DNA from: Azorinus chamasolen
Lineage: Eukaryota; Mollusca; Bivalvia; Cardiida; Solecurtidae
Direction of reading: 5' to 3'
DNA: 64,000 bases
NCBI GenBank assembly: GCA_963576725.1
Contig: OY755252.1
Span: 29,529,078-29,593,077 of the forward strand
In this document: one piece after another, positions 55,363-64,000 of the stretch
Numbering within the stretch: the stretch's first letter is position 1
Layout: each line of letters starts with the position of its first letter
Notes under the pieces: generated by a model
Told to the model about the DNA's origin: nothing
The model's database searches: none
What the model saw: only the letters and a program-made list of their open reading frames with translations
Translations under genes and position numbers: made by a program

Positions 55363-56335
55363 TATCAGTCAATAACTTGTAGACACAATCACTGCTAGTG
55401 CCATTTGTTCTTCTGATCCTTTCTCCCTTCGCAAAATGCCCGTTTATTCGATATTGTTGACTCATTATTTGTTTCGTGGCTTTGCGTAACATTACTCCGA
55501 TTACTATACAACTACATTTTTGTTAAGAGTTACTATCGGGGATTATCTACCCTGGATGCGCTTACTACAGAAAACGCCTTTAAGCCAAGACCTGAATGTT
55601 TGAAAACCCATTTCGTCGCATTCTTATATTGGATTGTTCTAACCTATTCGAGTTCAGTGTTGCGCTACGAGTGGTTTTGCTAGGTCACCTCTACATCATA
55701 CTCGACGTCAACTCAACGTTGATGCGATGTGAACGTCAGTAAACGAATGAATTGCCTTATTCGTCGCTTGCCCTTTACAGATAACAATGCAAAAAAAATC
55801 GGAATATTTATTGATGTTTATCTCATCGAAGAAATAGACTTATTATACAACTTCAATTTTCAAATTAAATTTCAGATGCATTTTAATAATTAATATAGAT
55901 ACTGATGAAATAGTGCAACACATTTTGGATAAACCCTTTTACAGCATATAAACGCCTTTAACGCATTTAGGGTTCCATTGAAAATCATATACAATTGATT
56001 TTCTTTATTAAGGTATCAACACTCTCTTTACTTGCCAAAGATACCTTGTTGCAAACATCATACTAACTAAAAACAACCTACGAATTACTCGCAAACTGTT
56101 TCACTGGTATGCTGTTTGTCTTGACCGATATAAAGGTATATGATGTATTGGGTTAAATCGTTTCATAAATTTACATTTGCACTTAACATACATTTAACAA
56201 GCAACTAAAATTTGAGAACATTTACTTAAATTGTAATTTACATACATGTATATGCAAAAACAGTGCATCTGGCGTCAGAAAATAGATGTTTTAACTACAT
56301 TTAATTGATTCTGTACTGCAATTTACATATACAGT
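55363..56335 (+). other. intron, no feature recognised
   Basis: AACCCTTTTACAGC at 55933 may be a MITE end. No exon is seen. Confidence 0.4.
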
Positions 56336-56336
56336 A

Positions 56337-56489
56337 AAACCCCGCTAATGCGACCACCAGAAAAGGGCATAATTCTGGGTGTCAGAGGCAGGTGGTTGCT
56401 TAATGCAGTACGAAAGTTATGCAGAAAGCAACCACCTGCTTTAAACGACACCAGTGGCTGTTTATTAAGTGGTCGCATTAGCGGGGTTT
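56337..56489 (+). mobile_element. palindromic MITE, AAACCCCGCTAATGCGACCAC ends
   Basis: Perfect 21-bp inverted ends (the word in the name, its first 20 bases being AAACCCCGCTAATGCGACCA, and its complement at 56469-56489). An inner hairpin AGGTGGTTGCTT ... AAGCAACCACCT is also perfect. A 5' fragment of a second copy follows at 56500-56600. Confidence 0.85.
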
Positions 56490-56699
56490 GTACACAGAAA
56501 AAACCCGCTAATGCGACAACCTAAAAAAGGTATATTTCTGGGTGCTAGATGCAAGTGGTAGCTTAATGCAGGACAAAAGTAATGCCGAAAAAGGGCCTCC
56601 GATCCATTATAAGACGTTACACCAGCCCTTCCAACATAAACTAATGCTTTGGTCACAACCCCTTCCGATTAGGCTTAGGATATACTCCCGGAATGATTT

Positions 56700-57480
56700 T
56701 TAGCCATTTTGGCCTGGTCCCCGGCCGGACACCAGACATGGCCGGCCGGTGGCCGGGGCTCTCAGGCAGCATCGGGGAGGTGCCCGAAGAGTTTTAACCC
56801 GAAGTTAAATTTTCTTCGGTGTCCCGTAGATTTTCATTATCGGCCACATAAACTTCACACGTCGTTTAAGTATCGTCCGATATCTGGTCGGGAATCGAGC
56901 GGTAATCGGCAGGTGTATGTAGCCTCAGAGGAGATTTTTTTTGGGACCGGACATGGGCCGTTATCCGGCCGATGTATGTTTACACATTGGAAAGTAACCC
57001 ATCGATGTCCGATCGGCTTGAATCGGTGTGAACCAGATATGTTACAGACATCCGCCGGTCACCTGCCGGCTAGAACCGGACATCGGCCGGGCATCTGGCG
57101 GACTATATAAACCCCCGTTCTTACCATGCCAGGTAGGGCGGCCATTATATACCTCTTGACCGAAGAAGTAGCCATCGGCCATCACACCGCCCGACAATCG
57201 CCCGACATTCGGCCGGGCCTGGTACAAGCATCGTTCGTTGTCCGTAGGATAATCGGGCGATATTCGTACGATGTCCGTTGAATAGGCCGGTTATCGCCCG
57301 GACATGATAGGATAATCGGCCTATAGTATTGGATGTTCGGTCGGTATTCACTGCCTCGCCGGCCCCCATAAATATTCTCTTTGGAAACAGGCACCGTACG
57401 ATTACCACACGGTCTTCGGACGGCCTCCGCACGGCCTCCGCACGGTGCCATTTATGTAAATGATGTGTGGCAATTTGTTT
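56700..57480 (+). repeat. GC-rich island of iterated CGGCCGG / ATCGGCCGAT words
   Basis: About 780 bp with dense CpG and words such as GGCCGGCCGGTGGCCGGGGC, CCGGACATCGGCCGGGCATC, ATCGCCCGACATTCGGCCGG and ACGGCCTCCGCACGGCCTCC, on both strands. Frames of 60-133 codons on both strands reflect the composition and are mutually exclusive. It has a TATATAAA at about 57104. Neither a known CpG promoter nor a gene; likely an unrecognised transposon or processed satellite. Confidence 0.6.
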
Positions 57481-57689
57481 GACCGGTGTTGTCCGATGTC
57501 GGAAAAATGGTCAAAACCAGCGATGTACTCCCGATTACCCCCTATCCCCGGATACCGGCCGATCTTTGTGACCATAGCATAAGCTTTACTGCATATCGGC
57601 GATGTCCTGACAATGTACTACCGTTATTAGGGATGCGATACCATGCGCTATCGTGGAACACCACATATATGTGTTTGACAGCATTTTAA

Positions 57690-57895
57690 CTGCCTTAATA
57701 TAATTTTGTAATTGAAACTGGATTTCAAATAAGCTACATGTACTTTCTTTGTTTGTACGAGTAGTTACCTAATCCAGTAGTCTCCAGATTGAAAAGGATG
57801 TAGTCCCTTATCCAAAATTCCTCGCTGTACTCATATGTTCTTTGGGTGATAGCATCTCCGATGTCTGAGTTTTCTATTCTACTAATTCTTCACAA
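57690..57895 (+). other. no feature recognised
   Basis: Unassigned stretch between the GC-rich island and the SINE. Confidence 0.4.
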
Positions 57896-57896
57896 A

Positions 57897-58137
57897 TAAT
57901 CCAGCGGTTTAGGTCATTGACTTTTTACCACTCAGCCCCTCACCTCGTGGGTTCTAGTTCCGGTCGGGGCACAAACCTTCATGGGAGGAGGTATTACATC
58001 TGGCATGCCGTGCGTCGGTGGTTCTACCCATATATGCGAATATTCCGATATTCGTACGTATTGGGTCTTCCTCCAACTGTAATAGCTGGACGTTGCTGCG
58101 TTGTAACTCCAAAAACAAAAACAAAAACGTGGTAAAC
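57897..58137 (+). mobile_element. SINE-like element with (AAAAAC)n tail
   Basis: Box B-like GTGGGTTCTAGTTCC, body GGTCGGGGCACAAACCTTCA, TTGGGTCTTCCTCCAACTGT, and tail CCAAAAACAAAAACAAAAAC. Relative of 35985-36190. Confidence 0.7.
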
Positions 58138-58139
58138 TA

Positions 58140-58860
58140 ATATCTTAACGATGGATATCCTGTAATCTACTCTCTCATAACCTGAGAAATGGCGTGCGTT
58201 CGGCACCTTTCTTTATATGATGTGATTAAGGTTTTAACTTGAATTGGTAAATGCTACAGTGGTGAGTTTTCAGCCATTGTGTCGTCAGTGTAGGAAACAT
58301 ATACTGCAAGTCCGTTTTCATGTCTATAGCAGTTACACTATTTTCTTTTTGGAGACTCTTGTGATTGTACCGATGGTAAGTTTAGCTCTACCAGCTTGTT
58401 GTTTACTTGTGTTTCATTCACACCCGTATTCAACATGGCTAAAACAATGAGAACAGTTTGAGACCATATTTTGTAAAAAGGTACAAAGTTATCATAACTA
58501 GAACTGTAAGCCACAAGCTAACGAATACCCCTCACCTGGCTGCCTGTCAGACCCCACATCAATCTGAACATATGTACATACAGAAACATGAAGAGATTAA
58601 AAAACCCAATTTATGTAATAAAAATTACAAGATGTTCAGCAATGAAGAAAAATGTAATATTCAATCGAAGATCAATCACAAACATAAATAAAGCAACTTT
58701 TACCAAATATTGTCAAGTCCAAAAAGGGAGATAAGTCTGTTGTTAAAATTCAAAGAAGTGTTATGGCTGCTGCCAGACAATGTCATCCAATAAGTTCAAA
58801 CAGCTTTGTTTATTTTTTGTGAAGTGTCAACTCCAAAGTTCTAAACAAATTGGTACCTTT
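58140..58860 (+). other. intron, no gene confirmed
   Basis: The frames at 58244-58450 and 58458-58691 lack motifs and splice bounds. Confidence 0.35.
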
Positions 58861-58864
58861 TCAG

Positions 58865-59130
58865 AAAAACGTTAAGTTCAAGGGCCATAACTCTGGGAAA
58901 AATTATTCAACCAGATGGATATTCGAAGTTAAGCTGCAACGCATCTAGATTTAGATTTATGTCAAATATAAAGTTAATATATCAAAGCACTTACAAAGGA
59001 AGACCGGAAAATTGAAAACTTGATAAAAAAAAATAAGTTCAAGGGCCATAACTCTGGCAAAAATTAATCAACCAGACTGAGACTGGGAATTAAACTGTAA
59101 ATCATCTAGACTTAGCTTGTGCCAACAATA
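58865..59130 (+). repeat. two units of a ~165 bp repeat
   Basis: AGTTCAAGGGCCATAACTCT and AAATTA.TCAACCAGA.TG occur at 58873 and 59036. The spacing and 'ggccataactctgg' text are like Helentron-type cores, but no ends are visible. Confidence 0.7.
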
Positions 59131-59178
59131 AAGTTAAAATCTCCAACCGCTTCCAAAAAAGTCTGGAAAATTCAAAAT

Positions 59179-59515
59179 TTATTTACCTGCTGCAAGTTTC
59201 GTACTTACTTCAATACATTTTCTCGGTCCTTCTTGCTCTGACTTAGCCAAGTGCCTTTTACTGGTAGGAACTTTGCTTATCAGTTCATATTTGAGGCACT
59301 TTACTCCTTTTATCGATCCCAATCCATGAATCACTTCATTAACTGAATCTAAATCTTTTAAGTTTTTAGTTGCATCCTGGGCATGCTTTTCAAAGAGCAC
59401 ACCGATTTCGTTGTCCAAGCAAAAATGGATTCTCTTTACTATCCGGAAGCACACTCAAGTTAATAAATCGGCTGACTTTAGCATTAGACCCAGAACGCCC
59501 TTTAAAACGAGTCAT
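59179..59515 (-). pseudogene. broken minus-strand coding sequence, unknown family
   Basis: From an ATG at 59515 the frame reads MTRFKGRSGSNAKVSRFINL then SVLPDSKENPFLLGQ and stops at 59390. A second frame, overlapping near 59420, continues DNEIGVLFEKHAQDATKNLK, DLDSVNEVIHGLGSIKGVKC and TSKRHLAKSEQEGPRKCIEV to 59179. One frameshift near 59410-59430 would explain both, and their composition is protein-like. I cannot name the family; a retro-copy or transposon ORF is possible, as is chance. Confidence 0.4.
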
Positions 59516-59794
59516 TTTTTGCGTTAGGATGTTAAAAACGTTGATGACGTAACTTTAACCGTATGTTTAACGTTATTCACTTCTTGTAATTGAATCTGGT
59601 GTCTTTTTCTATCAAAATAATACATTAAATGATAGTGGAAATAAAAAAAATGAAAACAACCGTGTTCATCTTTCATTTCCACTGGGTTTTCAATATGGCA
59701 GTATGCACTATTTTGTAAATATTTGGCAGTAAAACGTTTCACACCCTATTGATCAACTGATTATATTTATTTCCTTATTATAAAGAACGAAATA

Positions 59795-59992
59795 CGCAAG
59801 CAAGTGTGAATTGCTTAGGTGACACTAGAGGACGTTTTTGACGTGATATATTGCCAAGTAACAGAGGTCAAATTTTAAATGAACATCGGTCGTGGTGTCG
59901 ACGATTACTTTCTGAATACCTGGACCAAATATGATGTTAATTGAATAAACGTCTACCTTTGCCGAACAACAGAGCGAACTACCTTGAAAAGA
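59795..59992 (-). repeat. inverted partner of the repeat at 55163
   Basis: See 55163-55362. The pair is about 4.4 kb apart within the last intron of the large gene and could form a long-stemmed RNA hairpin in its pre-mRNA. Confidence 0.8.
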
Positions 59993-60159
59993 TATTAAAC
60001 GACTTGACTGTTACCAATTGTATATATAACAGTTAAAGTTCATCTAGTACATACCATGACTATGTTTACTACACATTAAGCATACATAGAAGTTCTTAGA
60101 TGTAAATTGTTTACTTTTATTTATTATACGTATCGTTCAAAGCTAGTCGAAACTTCATA

Positions 60160-60625
60160 GAATTTCAGTACTTCTTGTTCCGAAAATTGAATACCGCTTA
60201 AGCCGGTGCTAGGGGCGTGAGCAGTGTTGCACTTTCAATTACTGCTCATGAACAGACTCAATAAAACCGAGTCTGCCATTTTCTCTTTTTGTGTTGCAAT
60301 GTTTGCTTTCGGGGGATCACCTCCTTTCAGAATTTATTATCTTCACAACAGCTGGTGTTAGGTGCTTGTGTGGCGGCCGTAAAACGTCGCCCGTACTTCA
60401 TTCTCAGTGTTGTTATACCTTCTTATCCTTCGAGATCATGAATTTCAGTACTTCTTGTTCTGCAAATTGAATACCGCTTAAGCCGGTGCTAGGGGGCGTG
60501 AGCAATGTTGCACTTTCAATTAATGCTCATGAACAGACTCAATAAAACCGAGTCTGCAGATTTTCTCTTTTTGTGTTGCAATTTTTGCTTTCGGGGGATC
60601 ACCTCCCTTCAGAATTTCAACTGGA
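60160..60625 (+). repeat. ~280 bp repeat array, first cluster (two units)
   Basis: Units start at about 60162 and 60438 (ATGAATTTCAGTACTTCTTG). Each has CGCTTAAGCCGGTGCTAG, AATAAAACCGAGTCTGC, and TCACCTCC.TTCAGAATTT. The linker has AGGTGCTTGTGTGGCGGCCG followed by TAAAACGTCGCCCGTACTTC, the same block as in the Penelope 5' leader at 10650. Confidence 0.88.
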
Positions 60626-60699
60626 TTTGAAACACTGAACTAATAAATAATTATGTGTGACTTTATCTCTATCGCGCATAACTAAATGTGCATGTTTTA

Positions 60700-60825
60700 A
60701 TCGCGTGCAGGAAACACCACATACAAAACACACAGTAATGTTCATGCATATCGAAATACATAACAAACAAACAATAAAGGAATAGATGGATGTACCGCCT
60801 TGGAACGGTCAGTGACAATACTTGA
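60700..60825 (-). repeat. Penelope leader, second subfamily, minus strand
   Basis: Minus strand: CACTGACCGTTCCAAGGCGG, TACATCCATCTATTCCTTTA, then TGTATGTGGTGTTTCCTGCA. Short remnant. Confidence 0.7.
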
Positions 60826-62035
60826 AAGACCAACAGAAATAGCATTATGGTCACCAATAGAGGTCACAGATGAAAAGGCATTAACAATGGAGTTATTTCT
60901 ATCTGATATGTTAAGTGTAATCACGGGGTTGTCGCTTTTAGCGGCCGAGCATATCGAGGGTTGAGTGAAAGAGCTTGTTTATGTTTAAAAGCTGACAGTT
61001 CGTTCATTTTTACTGGAAAACAACACTTGGCTGTCAAATAATATGAGTCCTTATTACGTCGAACCTGTTTGCATAGGTCATGAAAAAAGAGTTCAAAAGC
61101 AAGGAGTTTACAATAGTTATACGTCTAAAACAGACCCTGATCAGACAAGAGCCTCTGATCCGGGTCCACTTTATTTGCAAATGCATAAATGTGTGTTTAT
61201 GGAGTAACGTGTTAACAACAAAAACTACGTTAATGATCAAAGAGGTGGTAGTATTGTCATTGACTGACTGGAGCAATCAGTGTCTCACTTTGTGGTGATT
61301 TGTTTGTTTATATTGACAACACATGTTTATATTACCAGCACTAGCCGTTCCTATGCGATACTCTTGTCTTCAGCCTGTTGTTTATGTTCGTATCGTGTAT
61401 TTACATCCTTTTGAACATATAAATGTGTATATTTTATGTATATGTAGGTGTGTTTAGTACATGTGTGCGTGGTCTCTTCATTTGCCTTGACTCAGTGCGT
61501 GTGTATTTAATTTATATTCATTATTATTTGGCAGTGCATGAAATATAAATACGGTGTAAGCTGATGCCAGATGATTGGGTAGTGATGTACTTATATAATT
61601 GCTCATGAACATACTCAACCGAATCTGTAGCTTTACCTTCGAAATATCTCCTACATTCACAATTGCTGTTCTGTATTGCAGTGTCATATCAGTGCCTTAC
61701 ACTCCAGAGTCGCGGTGCCTTATTTATGACTTCTGTTTAATTTTAATACCAACTAGATAAACGAATTGTTCCGGTGATTAGTGCTCAGTATTTTATCCCG
61801 AAATATCAATTTTTATTCGGCGTAGGTGATATTATAAATGGTGTTTGCCAAATGTCCAGTCGCTTTTATTGTCCAGAGTTTTGCCCAAATAACTTATTTC
61901 TGAATGGAATAATAAAAAAAATCCCTTAACCGATAGACAATCGATAAGTATAATTTGCATCGATAGTTTCATGGCAGGTGTTCGTTTTCGAAATGCAATG
62001 CATATAGGCAATAAGTCCTTTTAGATTTATTCTAA
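60826..62035 (+). other. intron, no gene; decayed MITE hairpin
   Basis: 61127-61190 carries AAAACAGACCCTGATCAGAC / GATCCGGGTCCACTTTATTT and ATGGAGTAACGTGTTAA, a worn TTAA MITE. The minus-strand frame at 61034-61276 is its antisense. 61220-62035 is unassigned. Confidence 0.45.
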
Positions 62036-62690
62036 TAGAGAAAAACCGAGTCTGCAATTTTCTCCTTTTGTGTTGCAATTTTTGCTTTGGTGGGTCACCT
62101 CTCTTCAGAATTTGTAATTTTCACAACAGCAGGTATTAAGTGCTTGCGTGGCGGCCGTAAAACGTCGTCCCGTACTTCATTATCAGTGTTGTTATACTTT
62201 CTGATCCTTCGAGATCATAAATTTCAGTACTTTTGGTTCGTAAAAATTGAATACCACTTAAGCCGGTGCTAGGGGGCGTGAGCAGTGTTGCACGTTCAAT
62301 TAATGCTCATGAACAGACTCAATAAAACCGAGTCTGCAATTTTCTCCTTTTGTGTTGCAGTGTTTGCTTTTGGGGGGGTCACCTTTCTTCAGAATTTATC
62401 ATTTTCACAACAGCAGGTGTTAAGTGCTTGTGTGGCGGCCGTAAAACGTCGCCCCGTACTTCATTCTCAGTGTTGTTATACTTTCTGATCCTTCGTGATC
62501 ATGAATTTGAGTACATTTCGTTCGTAAAAATTGAAAACCGCTTAAGCCGGTGCTAGGGGGCGTGAGCAGTGTTGCACTTTCAATTACTGCTCATGAACTG
62601 ACCCAATAAAACCGAGTCTGCAATTTTCTCCTTTTGTGTTGCAATTTTTGCTTTCGGAAGGTCACTTCCCTTCAGAAGTTTTAATTGAAA
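62036..62690 (+). repeat. ~280 bp repeat array, second cluster (two to three units)
   Basis: Blocks AAACCGAGTCTGCAATTTTC at 62043, 62325 and 62609 give a 282-284 bp period. Each unit has GTGCTTG.GTGGCGGCCGTAA and CTTTCTGATCCTTCG. Short plus frames (61-68 codons) are shared translations of the unit. Confidence 0.9.
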
Positions 62691-63123
62691 CTATTCCATT
62701 GTCTTTCTGCCACACACGTAGATACTATAAGGACACTTAAAACAATTTGAAAATGTATTTACCGTTGATACCTTATAACTTTAAAGTAAACGATACTGTA
62801 TTCAGCATCTGTGCCTTGTCTACAGAAAATCTATATACGTCTGGCCCTTCTCGTGTTTATTGCAATCTGACTGTCATTTACTAGATATATAAGCGTCCAA
62901 TCAGGACCCAAGCTGCTTGATACTCATTCAATAGCTTACTAAGCGTGTGAACAGACCATATAATATACAGATAGGGATTAAGTAGCGCTATCTGTTCAAG
63001 CAGTAACTTCCTTACTCTTCGACTGCATTTTGATTTTGTTTTTACGTTTTCAATATGACTCGATACAAATCAAGTTAACCATTTTATCCTGCGCTATATA
63101 TCATGTAATGGATTTCATGCATA
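62691..63123 (+). other. intron, no feature recognised
   Basis: Unassigned sequence between the array and a TTAA MITE. Confidence 0.45.
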
Positions 63124-63127
63124 TTAA

Positions 63128-63287
63128 CCCTTACAACGCTGAATATACAAATGGACTATTCCAAAGTACAAACATTCTAAAGAAAAGTGTATCATGACAA
63201 ACAGTGCGACCAAGATGAGAGGGTTCCTCTAGGAGTCCTCTCATTTTGGTCTGCACTGTTTGTAAAGGATATTACACATGGTAAGGG
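63128..63287 (+). mobile_element. TTAA MITE with AACAGTGCGACC hairpin
   Basis: TTAA at 63124-63127, ends CCCTTACAACG and CATGGTAAGGG (right flank TTAG). Hairpin 63197-63263: ACAAACAGTGCGACCAAGAT pairs with TTTTGGTCTGCACTGTTTGT around TTCCTCTAGGAG. Both arms differ from the AACAGAG copies at matching positions. Confidence 0.8.
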
Positions 63288-63342
63288 TTAGAGCTCTTCA
63301 AATGCAAAGAAGTAAACCATGAGTTACAACATAAATGGTGTT

Positions 63343-63538
63343 TACTGTAGAACCTGTCCCATTCATTTATTGAACGTAGGATTAAAAAAAAAGTGGTTGA
63401 TTTATGCAGGGTAAAGGTAATGCAAACCTCTCCCATATGAGATTTCCGTATTACTTTTGATCTGCATTAAGCTTTCACCTGCCTGAAAGGCCCATATTAG
63501 ACCACTTTGTGATGACCGGTTGAGGCAGGCTCTACTGT
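63343..63538 (+). mobile_element. palindromic MITE, TACTGTAGAACCTG ends
   Basis: TACTGTAGAACCTGTCCCAT at left and inverse of GTTGAGGCAGGCTCTACTGTA at right. Centre: AGGTAATGCAAACCTCTCCC / CCGTATTACTTTTGATCTGC. It ends only 14 bp before the final exon's acceptor AG. Confidence 0.75.
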
Positions 63539-63552
63539 ATCTTATATTTCAG

Positions 63553-63866
63553 AATCTCCGCAACATGATAATATGGGAGTAAGATACTTCAAAGAAGCAG
63601 CTGCAGTGATTGTAAAAACTGGTTCAAGACCACAAGATACCATGGAACTATCAACTATTCAACAGATAGAATCTGCATGGAACGGTCGGTGTAAACTATT
63701 TGTAAAACCACGGGATATACACCAGATTCTATCAGGGAAAGCTATAATATTCCCAAAGGAGATTACAACAGTAATGCTCGTAGAATTCATCAAAGACACG
63801 TGGAAAGAAACGTGCCCCGCTGACAAGGTATTTAAAGATTATATATCCAATATAAAAAATAGTTGA
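63553..63866 (+). CDS. last coding exon of the kinase-RING-caspase-like gene
   Basis: Acceptor TATCTTATATTTCAG. In phase 1 it continues AATESPQHDNMGVRYFKEA, then VIVKTGSRPQDTMELSTIQQ, CKLFVKPRDIHQILSGKAI, LVEFIKDTWKETCPADKVF and KDYISNIKNS before TGA (63864-63866). It supplies a mixed alpha/beta tail of about 104 residues with no motif I recognise. The frame is open only in this phase, which is the phase left by 55148. No poly(A) signal is seen before a Penelope leader starts at about 63880. Confidence 0.85.
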
Positions 63867-63879
63867 ATCAGAAAACATA

Positions 63880-64000
63880 TGGCGGTCAGCACCGCAACAA
63901 TTCACAGCATATATACAGATCCACGAAAACACAACAATAGACGCACACAGACAAAACGAACAAATATTAGGGGGATATATAAGTACCGCCTTTGAATGGT
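63880..64000 (-). repeat. Penelope leader, second subfamily, minus strand, cut by window end
   Basis: Minus strand: ACCATTCAAAGGCGGTACTT, TTCGTTTTGTCTGTGTGCGT, TGTTGTGTTTTCGTGGATCT. Diverged from the other copies but same block order. Confidence 0.65.

Noticed and set aside
56709..57451. Several 60-133 codon frames in the GC-rich island
   Set aside because: Overlapping frames on both strands created by GC-rich composition and absence of AT-rich stops.

Overview
The window is eukaryotic, AT-rich, intron-dominated and crowded with repeats. GT-AG and GC-AG introns, tRNA-derived SINEs, Penelope-like retroelements, TTAA-flanked MITEs and hairpin-ended elements carrying 145-165 bp tandem cores (the 'pearl'/Helentron style known from clams and oysters) point to a bivalve mollusc, probably a heterodont clam. 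Species is inference.

Main gene, + strand, running the whole window. Nine exons can be joined with every splice phase matching: 1453-1667, 1904-2004, 5994-6098, 12431-12493, 21946-22033, 48360-48479, 54026-54164, 54373-55148 and 63553-63866. They sum to 1,921 nt, a 639-residue C-terminal part ending at a TGA. Read in order they give the C-lobe of a protein kinase (catalytic loop, DFG, subdomain IX), a short linker, a compact RING-like zinc finger split by a 26 kb intron, a caspase-like (peptidase C14) domain with its His and Cys, and a C-terminal tail. The kinase N-lobe is upstream of the window or missed. A kinase-RING-caspase fusion would be a striking cell-death or immune signalling architecture and is my main candidate for the undescribed system.

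Possible nested gene, + strand, inside the 22034-48359 intron: a promoter-like first exon (ATG at 23188), candidate small exons at 28031, 35437 and 41703, a 15-nt microexon at 41879 and a terminal exon at 44403-44512. The last three join in frame; the earlier links do not all join, so the model is incomplete.

Mobile DNA. 2866-17075 and 48905-51925 hold broken, often head-to-tail copies of a Penelope-like element with GIY-YIG ahead of the reverse transcriptase (Naiad-like order). 20094-21771 is a TA-flanked mariner-type element containing a PLE fragment. 24534-25681 is a transposon with an 8-bp target duplication and iterated termini, with a TTAA MITE nested in it. 28967-45540 is a mosaic of Helentron-like elements, MITEs and SINEs. 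55149-63552 holds a long inverted repeat, a GC-rich island, a SINE and arrays of a ~280 bp repeat. The open frames in these regions are mostly repeat-derived and are not reported as genes.
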